Shown here one piece after another: positions 30,001 through 37,815 of a stretch of DNA of 64,000 bases; within the stretch, counting starts at the first letter, position 1; each line of letters begins with the position of its first letter. Source of the DNA: Saccharobesus litoralis (GTDB taxonomy: Bacteria; Pseudomonadota; Gammaproteobacteria; Enterobacterales; Alteromonadaceae); contig NZ_CP026604.1 in NCBI RefSeq assembly GCF_003063625.1, positions 1,612,001 to 1,676,000 of the forward strand. Direction: 5' to 3'. The notes under the pieces are model-generated. The model saw only the letters and a list, made by a program, of their open reading frames with translations. It ran no database searches and was not told the origin of the DNA. A program made the translations under genes and the position numbers.

Positions 30001-30314
30001 AAAGTTAATTCTTGTTGGTCTAAACCAGTTAACCCATCTAATGGAGTACCGCTCGTTTGGGTCCATACAACAGTTTGGTCAGTTACAGGGCCAAGTAACC
30101 GAGAGGTCAAGGTTACTTCTGTATTTGGTGGTACTTCTGTTTTATCTTCTTCAACACCGGCTACCACCGCGACTGGTCTTTCTTCTGGTGTATATTCAAC
30201 CGTATCTGTATTTAGTGTTTTTTCTTCTACTGGACCACAGCCTGCTAATACAGCTGAAATAGTGGCAGCTAGAAGAAGAGAACCTGCCGATTTGAGTTTA
30301 CATGGAATATTCAC
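27099..30314 (-). CDS. GH26 beta-mannanase lipoprotein with CBM35-like module and three C-terminal binding-module-like repeats
   Basis: An endo-beta-1,4-mannanase at the cell surface. The lipobox LAGC gives acylated Cys26. An Ig-like region (about 45-150) and a CBM35-like module (about 155-285, YYRLDSIAMV end) precede the GH26 catalytic domain (about 300-620). Glu457 in WRPLHEASGGWFWWG is the acid/base and Glu554 in ALTETG the nucleophile. Three C-terminal modules follow (about 625-775, 776-925, 926-1071). The first two are near copies (both contain SAEAGANGVIMQTYP and KLWAKDG), and the third is diverged; they resemble mannan-binding CBM23/CBM27 types (tentative). Two operators lie upstream. 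Confidence 0.9.
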   Translation of the reverse strand: MNIPCKLKSAGSLLLAATISAVLAGCGPVEEKTLNTDTVEYTPEERPVAVVAGVEEDKTEVPPNTEVTLTSRLLGPVTDQTVVWTQTSGTPLDGLTGLDQQELTFTAPAVSGTETFTFQLSVLDGDGNPELDENGNPVLDEITITVFDESSKIVLEVETEGVSTGPTIVSDGDANFLPGGVGSHTSDFIPGTSVTFTVNVPSDTFVTLYGTFAIPASGYGDGKGAVITVNGLSTEVFIPATGSFAEYRYGVYKLNAGDNIIEVGGGWDYYRLDSIAMVTAEAPAGPVPVVDQLVNDNATQSAKDLMSFLVENYGSATLSGQTEFPRKDGDSFPLTEFNKITAATGDDAPAIVAFDYMNYSSSHSGNNFDGLTESIIAEHEAKNIVISALWHWRAPSGNTGSEGSFYSNGTNFDLAAALADTNSAEYAELIADIDIIAAELQKLEDADVPVLWRPLHEASGGWFWWGNHGADALKDLWVLMYDRMTTHHGLDNLIWVFTHTHGLPEDWYPGDDYVDIVGFDGYADPRNDSSATFSQEYATLKDRHDGQKLIALTETGTIPNVETMHGANAWWSFFITWNSEVWDSSSVIGPQGANSTDVDTFYAQDGVINLADIPGGRAKTEAGIFDNFEISSAGFEGQINWSPSPGLSVMSDWAASGAYSLTYSKDLSAEAGANGVIMQTYPAGGIDVSSVNTLSLNANAMNVGDSVTIKLWAKDGSGVWRDAGATALVAGGLDLAIDVSDIDNVSGFGLQIEGFDTAATDAKFYLDNVRLDDTLIHDFEPQTSGFEGQINWSTKPGITVTNGWATSGVQALTYVKDLSAEAGANGVIMQTYPEGGIDVTGVNMLKVSANAVNAGDATTIKLWAKDGAGVWRDAGATALVAGGLELAVDVSDIDNVSGFGLQIENFDATATDAMFYLDNVRLDDAVLFDFEGTGKWEFQNNWSPVSGIQLAQDWVADGANSLSGVVQLADGDDNVVLQTYPVDGLLLGDVTTLHITASAKDAGSSLQAMLFVKDQDGTWSDSGAVDVVDGGVELSIDVSGLSELSGFGVRFMSPDNSTTPAQFYIDKVEFK

Positions 30315-30575
30315 GGCTTATACCTCGCTATCGTTTGCACGTTGGCTAATGAATTCCTGCAAAGCAGGATAGACGACAGCACTTGTCGGAATACTCAATC
30401 GTGTAGACCTTGTCATTTTTCACCTCATTGTATGGCAAATGTCAGTTCCGGTGTGTGTTTGGATGGTTGACACTTTTGCGTTTAATGCTTTAACTGATAA
30501 ATGCCAGTTCTAATTGTAGACCTTGGACATCTATCAGTAGAAATTAATACTTTAGTAACAAAACCTCTCTCGTTA

Positions 30576-30589
30576 CGTAACCGGTTACA
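30576..30589. promoter_or_regulatory. LacI-type operator upstream of GH26 gene (site 1)
   Basis: CGTAACCGGTTACA, one base from the consensus, about 260 bases before the GH26 start on the minus strand. Confidence 0.8.
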
Positions 30590-30606
30590 TTGTTGTTTTG
30601 TTTAAA

Positions 30607-30620
30607 AGAAACCGGTTACA
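30607..30620. promoter_or_regulatory. LacI-type operator upstream of GH26 gene (site 2)
   Basis: AGAAACCGGTTACA; right half perfect. It is centred 31 bases (about three helical turns) from site 1, so cooperative binding is possible. Confidence 0.7.
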
Positions 30621-31346
30621 TAAATTTAGAGTAAATTTTTATTTAATGCAACGATAATTTAACAAAAAATGAACTAATTTTTTTTTATATATAAAGAAAA
30701 AGTGGAATGGAATATTTACATTTAATTTTAAATGTTTGAAATATATATAAATTATTTTTTCACCGATAAATTAATAGTGATGTATTTTGTTAAAAAGACA
30801 TTCGATTACAGCATTTTGTAAAAGATCATTTTTCAAATACTTTTTATTAGGCAGCGCGTGTCCACGAAACATCTAAACGTCGTAGCAAAATAATTTAACT
30901 TTTGTCATTCACTAAGTCTTTATTCCAATTATTTCGTAACTACTCAGCGAATATAATTTTACGCGCCATAGTGTCGCTAGTTACTCTCGTCTTTGCCGTG
31001 CCTACATTCATGTAGGCCTGTCTCTTGATCACAAGTTTCAGAAGCGCTCTGTTAGGTCAATGGGTCGAAATCTTATCACCGTGGCGTAGGAAAATACCCT
31101 CGTCATCCTCGCGCCAGCGGGGAACCAGCGACTTTTGTTGGATAAACATAGCCTAGTTTAAGCAAAAGACACTGGGTTCCTGTCTGCCTGCGTGGATGCA
31201 GGTACTTAGCGCTAGCAGGACGCGGTAGCTGTACCTACGCAGGAAAGACGGTACTTTTTTAACCGTTATGTACTATCTGCTAATCCGTATTTTTCATCGA
31301 CTTTTGGTTGTTTAAGTTAATTTATGTTTGTGTAGAAGAGACAGAC
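30621..31346. other. Non-coding region with repeat debris
   Basis: No gene seen. 30621-30960 is very AT-rich. From about 31088 to 31260 there is a degraded repeat with GTCATCCTCGCG, GACACTGGGTTCCTG and TGGATGCAGGTACTTAGC blocks. Related blocks (GACACTGGATACCTG) recur near 34168, so this is a second dispersed repeat family, partly fused with the TAGTC/GACTA family. Confidence 0.5.
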
Positions 31347-31438
31347 TTACATCCATGTAAGCACCAAAAGTAGGGGCTTGTAAGCCAAGTCGAGAGTAAG
31401 CACTGACAATGAACCATAAGGCCTGAGCGAGAAGACTA
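31347..31438 (+). repeat. TAGTC/GACTA repeat, copy E (left-truncated)
   Basis: Only the right half is present: TTACATCCATGTAAGC, CCAAAAGTAGGGGCTTGTAAG, GACAATGAACCATAAGGCC, GAGCGAGAAGACTA. The left TAGTCAAAGCGATC end is missing. Confidence 0.7.
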
Positions 31439-31569
31439 TATTTAGCAAGTGAAGTGCAGAATGCTCATATTCCACAATGTGCCAATGAATGTAAGTTGTT
31501 TTTGTCTAAAATCTGTTTTGTTGTTTATCGCTAAATATTGGTCATTCATCTAATAACGTCAATATCTTG

Positions 31570-31583
31570 TTTAACCGGTTACA
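31570..31583. promoter_or_regulatory. LacI-type operator upstream of two-repeat secreted protein (distal)
   Basis: TTTAACCGGTTACA; two mismatches in the left half. About 210 bases before the gene at 31790. Confidence 0.65.
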
Positions 31584-31739
31584 TAAATATGAAACCATTA
31601 AACCACTTAAATTTAACGTATTGTTAAAGTTTGTTACGTTGAAAGTGGAGCTTCACTAATATTATTTAACGAAATAAGCGAATAGCAATAATGTTTATTT
31701 AAGGTGAAAACATATGGAACGGACGAATATTCAAAAATA

Positions 31740-31753
31740 TGTAACCGGTTTCT
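31740..31753. promoter_or_regulatory. LacI-type operator upstream of two-repeat secreted protein (proximal)
   Basis: TGTAACCGGTTTCT; left half and centre perfect. It is 36 bases before the start codon at 31790. Confidence 0.75.
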
Positions 31754-31789
31754 AAATTAAACACACAAAATTAACTGAAGGAAACAATA

Positions 31790-32332
31790 ATGAAAAAAAC
31801 TATACTCGCTTTAGCATTAAGCGGACTGGTATCAAGCACCTCATTTGCCGGTAATACACTAACTACAATGGCTTCAACAGGGTCGTATGGTTATTCTTTG
31901 CATAATAGCTGTAGTTGGATCGTAGATCATTCAGGTTCAAGTGGATTGTATAAGCATTTGACTTGTAATGATGTCAATGTTGCTTTTTACGCGCAAACGA
32001 CAAATGGGTGTACATTACAGCTAGCTAACCCAACGTTTAATTATACAATGACAGGCAGTGGTTGTTTTAATTACAGGATCAGCAAAGTTGAAGTAAGTTC
32101 AACACCGCCGGCTCAACCTGTTTGGGTCGCTGATGCGCATTCAACAAGCAGTAGTTGTAGTTGGGTAACCGAGTATTCCGGTTCTTCTGGCGTATATAAG
32201 CACTTGAAATGTGGTAATAAGCAAGTTGCTCGTCTTGACCAAAGCACAACGAGTTGTAGCTCTTACGTAACTGATTCCGATTATTATATGGATAAATCGT
32301 CTTGCTGGAACTTTGATATTTATAAAAAATAA
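31790..32332 (+). CDS. Secreted two-repeat cysteine-rich protein of unknown function
   Basis: 180 residues. A clear signal peptide (MKKTILALALSGLVSSTSFA) is followed by two tandem repeats of about 62 residues (about 38-100 and 117-179). Each repeat has SCSWxxxxSGSSGxYKHLxC at its start, then a third Cys (TTNGC / STTSC) and a final Cys in GCFNYRISK / SCWNFDIYK. The conserved Trp, Tyr and paired Cys suggest a small disulfide-bonded beta fold. I recognise no family. Two operators of the mannan regulon lie directly upstream, so a role in glycan binding or processing is inferred. AAGGAAAC precedes the ATG; it is a single-gene unit. Confidence 0.8.
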   Translation: MKKTILALALSGLVSSTSFAGNTLTTMASTGSYGYSLHNSCSWIVDHSGSSGLYKHLTCNDVNVAFYAQTTNGCTLQLANPTFNYTMTGSGCFNYRISKVEVSSTPPAQPVWVADAHSTSSSCSWVTEYSGSSGVYKHLKCGNKQVARLDQSTTSCSSYVTDSDYYMDKSSCWNFDIYKK

Positions 32333-32431
32333 TGCTGATGTTTTAGCTAATTACGCCGTACTATTTTAGTGTGGCGTATATCCAATTTTTCTATAGATGT
32401 TAACCCAATTCATTAATTTGTATATAAATAG

Positions 32432-33544
32432 TTAAAGGCAACCGTTAGCTGTATTACTTGTAACCAATCGTTCAAAATCAAATTGGTAATATGTTTGGTT
32501 GCGATTTAATGCTAAAGAGAACTGTTTGAAATTTATACAATGCCATATTTTTGATTGCCAGAGCGAGTGAAAGTGTTTGGCATTGTCTTGGGTAATAAGC
32601 TGGTGTGACAATGGCATTGCCGCCTGACTATGGCCAACATCTAACCCCATACTATGATCGTATGCCATGATGATAGCCCATGCGGCTTGCATAAAATGTC
32701 CGCCAACGGTTGCGGATATGCGTTGCTTTTTGACGGCTTCGATAGCATCGATTGACCAATCGATGCCACCTATTATCCAATTTTTATCCGTAGCTAGCAG
32801 CTTTAGCTCTTGCGAAATGGCAATAGCGATTTGATCTGAAGCTGCCCAAATGACATTGCTATTAGGATAGCGTTGAATGGCTTTGCGAATTTGTTGCTTA
32901 GCAATAGTTGGGTTCCAAAAAGTATAGAAAACCTGTTTAATTTGCGCTTGGTATTGATTGGCGCTTGTAATCAAGCCATCAGCTCTTTGTTCCGACAGTG
33001 ATGAATGATCTCCGTTAAATGCTAAAATATTCGGTTGAAGTTCACCATGATTTTTAGACTGCTTTAACAGTGCTGAACCAAGTAATTTTCCAGCCTGCCA
33101 ATCGTCGTAATATACCTCAGCAAGCCATAAAGGGTATTTCTCTTGCGGTTTACCAACTTGCTTGAACTCGGTTTTATCAATGGCTCTTTCCAAAGTAATA
33201 AAGTGCACGCCTTTATCAGTGAGTTGTTCAAATGATGCTGCGGCCTTGCCTCTATGTGGCATAAAAATAACGTAATCATATTTAGTGCTTATGTTGCTGA
33301 TAAGCTTGTGGTTGGCAAACCTATCGCCACCACCATATTTAACATCCAGTTTAATGTTTAAGTTATTGGCCGCGGCTTTGGCGACTTCTGTGGTTAGATC
33401 CCAAAACGGACGTCCTGGTTGATCAGGATTGATTAGCAGTATTTGCGTCGCCTGTGTTGTACAGGCGAATAAAGTCAGAGAAAAAGTTAAGATTAAACGT
33501 CCGATCTGTTGGTATATGTCCTTACATATACGCGAAAATTTCAT
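32432..33544 (-). CDS. Periplasmic sugar-binding protein (type 1, Peripla_BP_4-like), no ABC partner nearby
   Basis: 370 residues. An N-terminal signal peptide (LILTFSLTLFACTTQA) precedes a type-1 periplasmic binding fold: ILLINPDQPGRPFWDLTTEVAKAAANN at the start, EQRADGLITSANQYQ in the middle, VIWAASDQIAIAISQEL and WIIGGIDWSIDAIEAV in the second lobe. This pattern is that of ribose/galactose-binding proteins. No ABC permease or ATPase gene is in the window, so it may instead feed a sensor kinase or chemoreceptor (inference). It starts 3 bases after the NUDIX gene stop, so the two are co-translated. Confidence 0.8.
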   Translation of the reverse strand: MKFSRICKDIYQQIGRLILTFSLTLFACTTQATQILLINPDQPGRPFWDLTTEVAKAAANNLNIKLDVKYGGGDRFANHKLISNISTKYDYVIFMPHRGKAAASFEQLTDKGVHFITLERAIDKTEFKQVGKPQEKYPLWLAEVYYDDWQAGKLLGSALLKQSKNHGELQPNILAFNGDHSSLSEQRADGLITSANQYQAQIKQVFYTFWNPTIAKQQIRKAIQRYPNSNVIWAASDQIAIAISQELKLLATDKNWIIGGIDWSIDAIEAVKKQRISATVGGHFMQAAWAIIMAYDHSMGLDVGHSQAAMPLSHQLITQDNAKHFHSLWQSKIWHCINFKQFSLALNRNQTYYQFDFERLVTSNTANGCL

Positions 33545-33547
33545 AAT

Positions 33548-34054
33548 TTAGCCAATTGATGCTTTGTAGTTGTCTACCGCTTGGCGCAATGAAGCAAAGG
33601 CCATTTGGCTGGTATCTAACGAGTTTAATTTAAGCCATTGATAGCTTGTGATTTCATGTTGCTCTATTTTGATTCGTGGCTTTTTATCTAAATGTGCAAC
33701 GAATACACAATCCATAGTGTAGTAGGTGATGTCTTTATAGGTGTAGGTATTAGGTAAGCCGCTAAAGTATTGCCATTGATTTATGTCTATTGCCAATTCT
33801 TCTTTAATTTCGCGGCTTAGCGCACCTTCTAAAGATTCACCTGGGTCAACGAAGCCACCGGGTAAATCTAGCTGACCTTTACCGGGTTGTTTAGCCCTAA
33901 CTGTCATTAATATCTCGTCACCACATAAAATGATAGCTGCAGTTGCAGCTGCTACATTGTGGAAATAAGTAAAGTTGCAATCGTCACATTTAAAAAAGCG
34001 ACGATTTACAAAATCGATTTTATTGCTTTGACAGTTGGGGCATGTGTTAAACAT
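33548..34054 (-). CDS. NUDIX hydrolase with N-terminal zinc ribbon
   Basis: 168 residues. A CPNCxxNKI...CDDC zinc ribbon (residues 5-29) is followed by a NUDIX domain. The NUDIX box GGFVDPGESLEGALSREIKEEL is complete. This NudC/YfcD-like small class hydrolyses nucleotide or sugar-nucleotide diphosphates; the substrate is not deducible. It is directly followed by the sugar-binding protein gene. There is no operator upstream; the 400-base region before it holds repeat copy F. Confidence 0.88.
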   Translation of the reverse strand: MFNTCPNCQSNKIDFVNRRFFKCDDCNFTYFHNVAAATAAIILCGDEILMTVRAKQPGKGQLDLPGGFVDPGESLEGALSREIKEELAIDINQWQYFSGLPNTYTYKDITYYTMDCVFVAHLDKKPRIKIEQHEITSYQWLKLNSLDTSQMAFASLRQAVDNYKASIG

Positions 34055-34206
34055 CGTTTATTCCTAATCAATTCTAATACTCGTCATTGTGGCGAACGCC
34101 GCAATCTAGTGTCATGGAGGTAAGAAGCATGAGTTGATGAAATCTACCCAAGCGTTGAAAAAGACACTGGATACCTGCTTTTGCAGGTATGACGATTGTT
34201 TGAGTA

Positions 34207-34427
34207 TAGTCTTCTCGCTCAGGTCTTATGGTTCATTGTCGGCGCTTACTCTCGACTTTAGCTCCTGCGTCGTTCTAACACCTAAATCCCTTTAGGGGGC
34301 CCCAGTCACATAATAGAGCATATGCTCATGGGGTCTCGAAGCTTGACGGCTTTGCCTACATGGATGTAGGTACTTAGGTTTCGTCTGGAACCAGAAACCT
34401 GCCCCTAAAATCTGATCGCTTTGACTA
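34207..34427 (-). repeat. TAGTC/GACTA repeat, copy F
   Basis: A 221-base copy with TATAGTC and GACTATA ends. It contains the GACAATGAACC block (reverse), the CATATGCTCATGGGG palindrome region and the TACATGGATGTAGGTACTTAGG block. Adjacent debris at 34081-34200 belongs to the GACACTGG repeat family. Together they fill the 405-base gap between the NUDIX and phosphomannomutase genes, in which I see no gene. Confidence 0.82.
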
Positions 34428-34459
34428 TAGTAAATGAAGTGATTAAATTACTTCATTTA

Positions 34460-35818
34460 CTACTCAGCTAATCCTTTGATTAGTTTAAGCAACTCTTGGG
34501 TTTTGTCATCCATTAGTTGCTTGTCATTTCTAGCTTCTACATTGACTCTTAGTAATGGTTCGGTGTTAGACATACGAACATTAAAGCGCCAGTTTTCAAA
34601 CTCAATGCCTAGGCCATCGGTGTGGTCGAGTAATTTCGCTTCTTGCTGATAATGGCTCGATAACTCGGTTAAGATAGTAGCGGCATCGTTTACGCGTAGA
34701 TTAATTTCGCCACTACATGGGTATAAAGCCATGCGCTCACTAACTAGTTGGCTAATGGTTTTTTTGCTATCGGCAATAAGCTGACATATCAATAGCCAAG
34801 GAATGGTGCCATTGTCGCAGAAAGCAAATGAACTAAAGTAGTGATGCGCGCTCATTTCGCCACCATAAATGGCTTGTTCTCGACGCATGGTTTCTTTAAT
34901 AAAGGCATGTCCGGTTTTGCTCATCACAGGTTTGCCGCCCGCTTGTTCAATCATTTCTACCGTATTCCAATATAAACGAGGATCATAAACGATAGGTGAA
35001 CCGGGTTGTTGCTTAAGTAGCGTTTGTGCGAGCAAGCCAACTAAGTAATAGCCTTCGATAAATTCACCGCTTTCATCAAAAAAGAAACAGCGGTCAAAAT
35101 CACCATCCCATGCAATACCCAGATCTGCTTTATTGTCGATAACCGCTTGCTGGGTAGCTTGACGGTTTTCAACTAACAGTGGGTTAGGTACGCCATTAGG
35201 GAAGTTACCATCCGCTTCATGGTTAAGTTTAATAAATTCAAATGGTAAATGTGGTTCTAATAAATCTATGACTTTACCCGCGCCACCATTACCAGCGTTA
35301 ACCACAATTTTTAATGGTGGCAGGCTAGCTAAATCAACGTATTTTAATAGATGATCTAAGTAAGCATTTTGTGGGTCTTTATAGCTAATACAGCCTTCAA
35401 ATTCAGCATCGGTAAATTGATTGGCTTCGGCTAATGCTTGAATTTCGCGCAAGCCACTGTCACCACTGATTGGCTTGGCATCTTTGCCAACGAATTTCAT
35501 ACCATTGTAGTTTTTCGGGTTGTGGCTGGCGGTTACACAAATGCCACCGTCGACATGTTCGTTAAAGGCAGCGAAGTAAATTTCTTCAGTGCCGCATTGG
35601 CCAATATTGATTACATCGGCGCCGCCGGCCATTAGGCCTTTGGCGAGAGAATCACATAGTTGCTGACTCGTTAGACGAATATCATAACCAACAGCTACAG
35701 CTGAAGGTTTTAAAAACTGTGCATATGCTCGACCAATACGAAAGGCAATATCTTCGTTTAGTTCTTCTGGCACTTTGCCGCGAACATCGTAGGATTTAAA
35801 ACAGGTTAATGAGGTCAT
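34460..35818 (-). CDS. Phosphomannomutase / phosphoglucomutase (CpsG/ManB type)
   Basis: Interconverts mannose-1-phosphate and mannose-6-phosphate. The phosphoserine loop is in CVTASHNPKNYNGMK; the metal-binding motif is AWDGDFDRCFFFDE; the sugar-binding motif is YGGEMSAHHYF; the C-terminal phosphate loop is RMSNTEPLLRVNVEA. It has 452 residues, similar to E. coli CpsG (456). In this locus it would take the mannose-1-phosphate made by the GH130 phosphorylase into glycolysis. It is the third gene of the epimerase-sulfatase-mutase unit, 22 bases after the sulfatase stop. Confidence 0.92.
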   Translation of the reverse strand: MTSLTCFKSYDVRGKVPEELNEDIAFRIGRAYAQFLKPSAVAVGYDIRLTSQQLCDSLAKGLMAGGADVINIGQCGTEEIYFAAFNEHVDGGICVTASHNPKNYNGMKFVGKDAKPISGDSGLREIQALAEANQFTDAEFEGCISYKDPQNAYLDHLLKYVDLASLPPLKIVVNAGNGGAGKVIDLLEPHLPFEFIKLNHEADGNFPNGVPNPLLVENRQATQQAVIDNKADLGIAWDGDFDRCFFFDESGEFIEGYYLVGLLAQTLLKQQPGSPIVYDPRLYWNTVEMIEQAGGKPVMSKTGHAFIKETMRREQAIYGGEMSAHHYFSSFAFCDNGTIPWLLICQLIADSKKTISQLVSERMALYPCSGEINLRVNDAATILTELSSHYQQEAKLLDHTDGLGIEFENWRFNVRMSNTEPLLRVNVEARNDKQLMDDKTQELLKLIKGLAE

Positions 35819-35840
35819 AGTACAAAACCTTTAGCTTAAT

Positions 35841-37754
35841 TTAATTAGGTATAACAATATCAGCAGGTGTTAAAGAACTGGCTGCTGCAATTAAGTAAAA
35901 ACGACGTAAGCTATTTAATGATTGCCAGGTGGCCATTGTATCATTGCTTAGCATGGAAAATTTTAAGGTTACTTTACCTTTTGGCAGATCTAGCTGACCT
36001 ATTGGTGCTAAAGCATACTCAGATAACTGGGTAGTAAAGCTGTCGACTTGTTTACCTAGAACATAAGCTGTCATTTTAAAATTAAAGCCAGCTCCAGCAT
36101 GGCTTAGTTTATCTAACTCAATTCTATATTTGCCAGCTTGTTCAATATCAATTTTGTATTCTGCGAAGTCACCTTTGGCCTTAAAACCGCCTAGTTGATG
36201 CGCTTGGCTTTTTACATTACCGCCAGTCCGTGAAGGGCCAAATGCGTTAACGACACCGTATTCTGCATTTACCGGATAAATGGGTGTATCGAAGCTGCCA
36301 TTAGCAGCAAATATGTTTTGATAAGCTTGCTGCATTTGGGCTTGCATACGCTTGGCGATCTTTGGCTTGGTCGTCACTAGGTTTTTGCTTTCTTGCGGAT
36401 CGTTTTGCATATCAAATAGCAAATAACCTTGGGTTGGTTTAGGGTAGTGGGGTTCATCCAGTACTGGTCGTTTAATCAACTTATAACGACTGTCGCGTAA
36501 GGCAAACATTTGTTTTTCATAGTGCATATTATCGCGTGCGACTGAGTCTATCGGCGTCCATTGGTTAAAATGCTTTTTATCCGACATGACGTCGTGACTG
36601 CCAACCAACTGTGGTATTTTGCGTTTAAAAGCCTGGCCTGTTAGCAATGTGCTGCTAAATGATTCGCCATCTAGTGGTAGGTGATTTGTTTCCAGTTTGC
36701 TACCCGTCACATCAACTAGAGTAGGGAAGATATCCGTAACGTTGACGTAGGCATTGACAGTCTTGGGTTTAACTTTGGACGGCCAGCGTACAAATAGAGG
36801 TGATTTAATACCATTTTGCCAGTTACGCCCTTTCATGCCATGCCAATCATTTGGGTTGCGTTGTTGCCATTCTTTGGTTGTCATTGCGCCATAGTTGCTA
36901 GAGCCAAACCAAGGGCCATTATCACTCATAAAAATGACCATGGTGTTGTTGCTTAGCCCGCTTTCGTCCAAGTAGTCGATTAAACGGCCAATATGAAAAT
37001 CCATTTCTTCAATCATGCCATATAAGTTAGCAATCGCTTCGCGCTGGCCTTTGGCTTTGTATTTATCGACATATTGTTTCGGTGCTAACCAAGGTTCGTG
37101 TGGCGCCAAGTAACTTAAATAGGCAAAGAAAGGCTGTTGTTTATTGCGTTCAATAAAGTTGATTGCTTTATCGGTAATCAGCTCAGATACCCATTGCTGG
37201 CTTTTGTGTTTTTCAACCTTGCCTTGCTGATTAGGTTGGTAACCATAGGCGTTTTTATGCACGTACAAAGCTGAGTAATAGGCTTCGTCAAAGCCGCGAT
37301 CCCAAGGGCAATAACCTGGTGTTTTACCTAAATGCCATTTACCCCAGGTGCCTGTTTTGTAGCCATTGTTGGCTAATACATCTGCAATAGTGACTTCGTC
37401 TAAGCGCATATAATCGCGGCCACCATGAACGCCAGAAACTCCTGTTTTGTAATAGTGGCGTCCAGTAAGCAAGGCAGCGCGAGTGGTCGCGCACACCGGT
37501 GATACGTTGAAGTCACTAAATTGCAGAGATTGTGCCGCAAGTGAATCTAAGCGTGGCGTTTCGATGATGGGGTTGCCATGCAAAGATAAGTCGTCATAAC
37601 CCATATCATCTGATGTGATTAAAATGATATTGGGTTTGCTGATAGGTTTAGCCGCCGCAGCGTGGCTAGGACCTGAAAACGCCAACATAAGAATTAATGG
37701 TCCAGCTAAAATAATGCTAAGCCAAATCAAGGGATCAATCATTTTACGGGTCAT
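35841..37754 (-). CDS. S1-family sulfatase, secreted or membrane-anchored
   Basis: 637 residues. A hydrophobic N-terminal segment (PLIWLSIILAGPLILMLAF then SHAAAA) is followed by the sulfatase domain: NIILITSDDMGYDDL (metal Asp pair), catalytic Cys88 in CATTRAALLTGR, GTWGKWHLG, and MSDNGPWFG. The formylglycine motif reads C-A-T-T-R rather than the common C-x-P-S-R. A C-terminal beta domain (about 530-637) follows. I prefer the ATG at 37754 (AAAGGTGG upstream) over an earlier ATG at 37823. Its presence among mannan genes suggests sulfated mannan as a substrate (inference); it could act on another glycan. Confidence 0.85.
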   Translation of the reverse strand: MTRKMIDPLIWLSIILAGPLILMLAFSGPSHAAAAKPISKPNIILITSDDMGYDDLSLHGNPIIETPRLDSLAAQSLQFSDFNVSPVCATTRAALLTGRHYYKTGVSGVHGGRDYMRLDEVTIADVLANNGYKTGTWGKWHLGKTPGYCPWDRGFDEAYYSALYVHKNAYGYQPNQQGKVEKHKSQQWVSELITDKAINFIERNKQQPFFAYLSYLAPHEPWLAPKQYVDKYKAKGQREAIANLYGMIEEMDFHIGRLIDYLDESGLSNNTMVIFMSDNGPWFGSSNYGAMTTKEWQQRNPNDWHGMKGRNWQNGIKSPLFVRWPSKVKPKTVNAYVNVTDIFPTLVDVTGSKLETNHLPLDGESFSSTLLTGQAFKRKIPQLVGSHDVMSDKKHFNQWTPIDSVARDNMHYEKQMFALRDSRYKLIKRPVLDEPHYPKPTQGYLLFDMQNDPQESKNLVTTKPKIAKRMQAQMQQAYQNIFAANGSFDTPIYPVNAEYGVVNAFGPSRTGGNVKSQAHQLGGFKAKGDFAEYKIDIEQAGKYRIELDKLSHAGAGFNFKMTAYVLGKQVDSFTTQLSEYALAPIGQLDLPKGKVTLKFSMLSNDTMATWQSLNSLRRFYLIAAASSLTPADIVIPN

Positions 37755-37815
37755 GATGGCCACCTTTACATTGCTGTCTTTAATATTGAGAGACGTAAAA
37801 CTTAATTTTCCGTTG

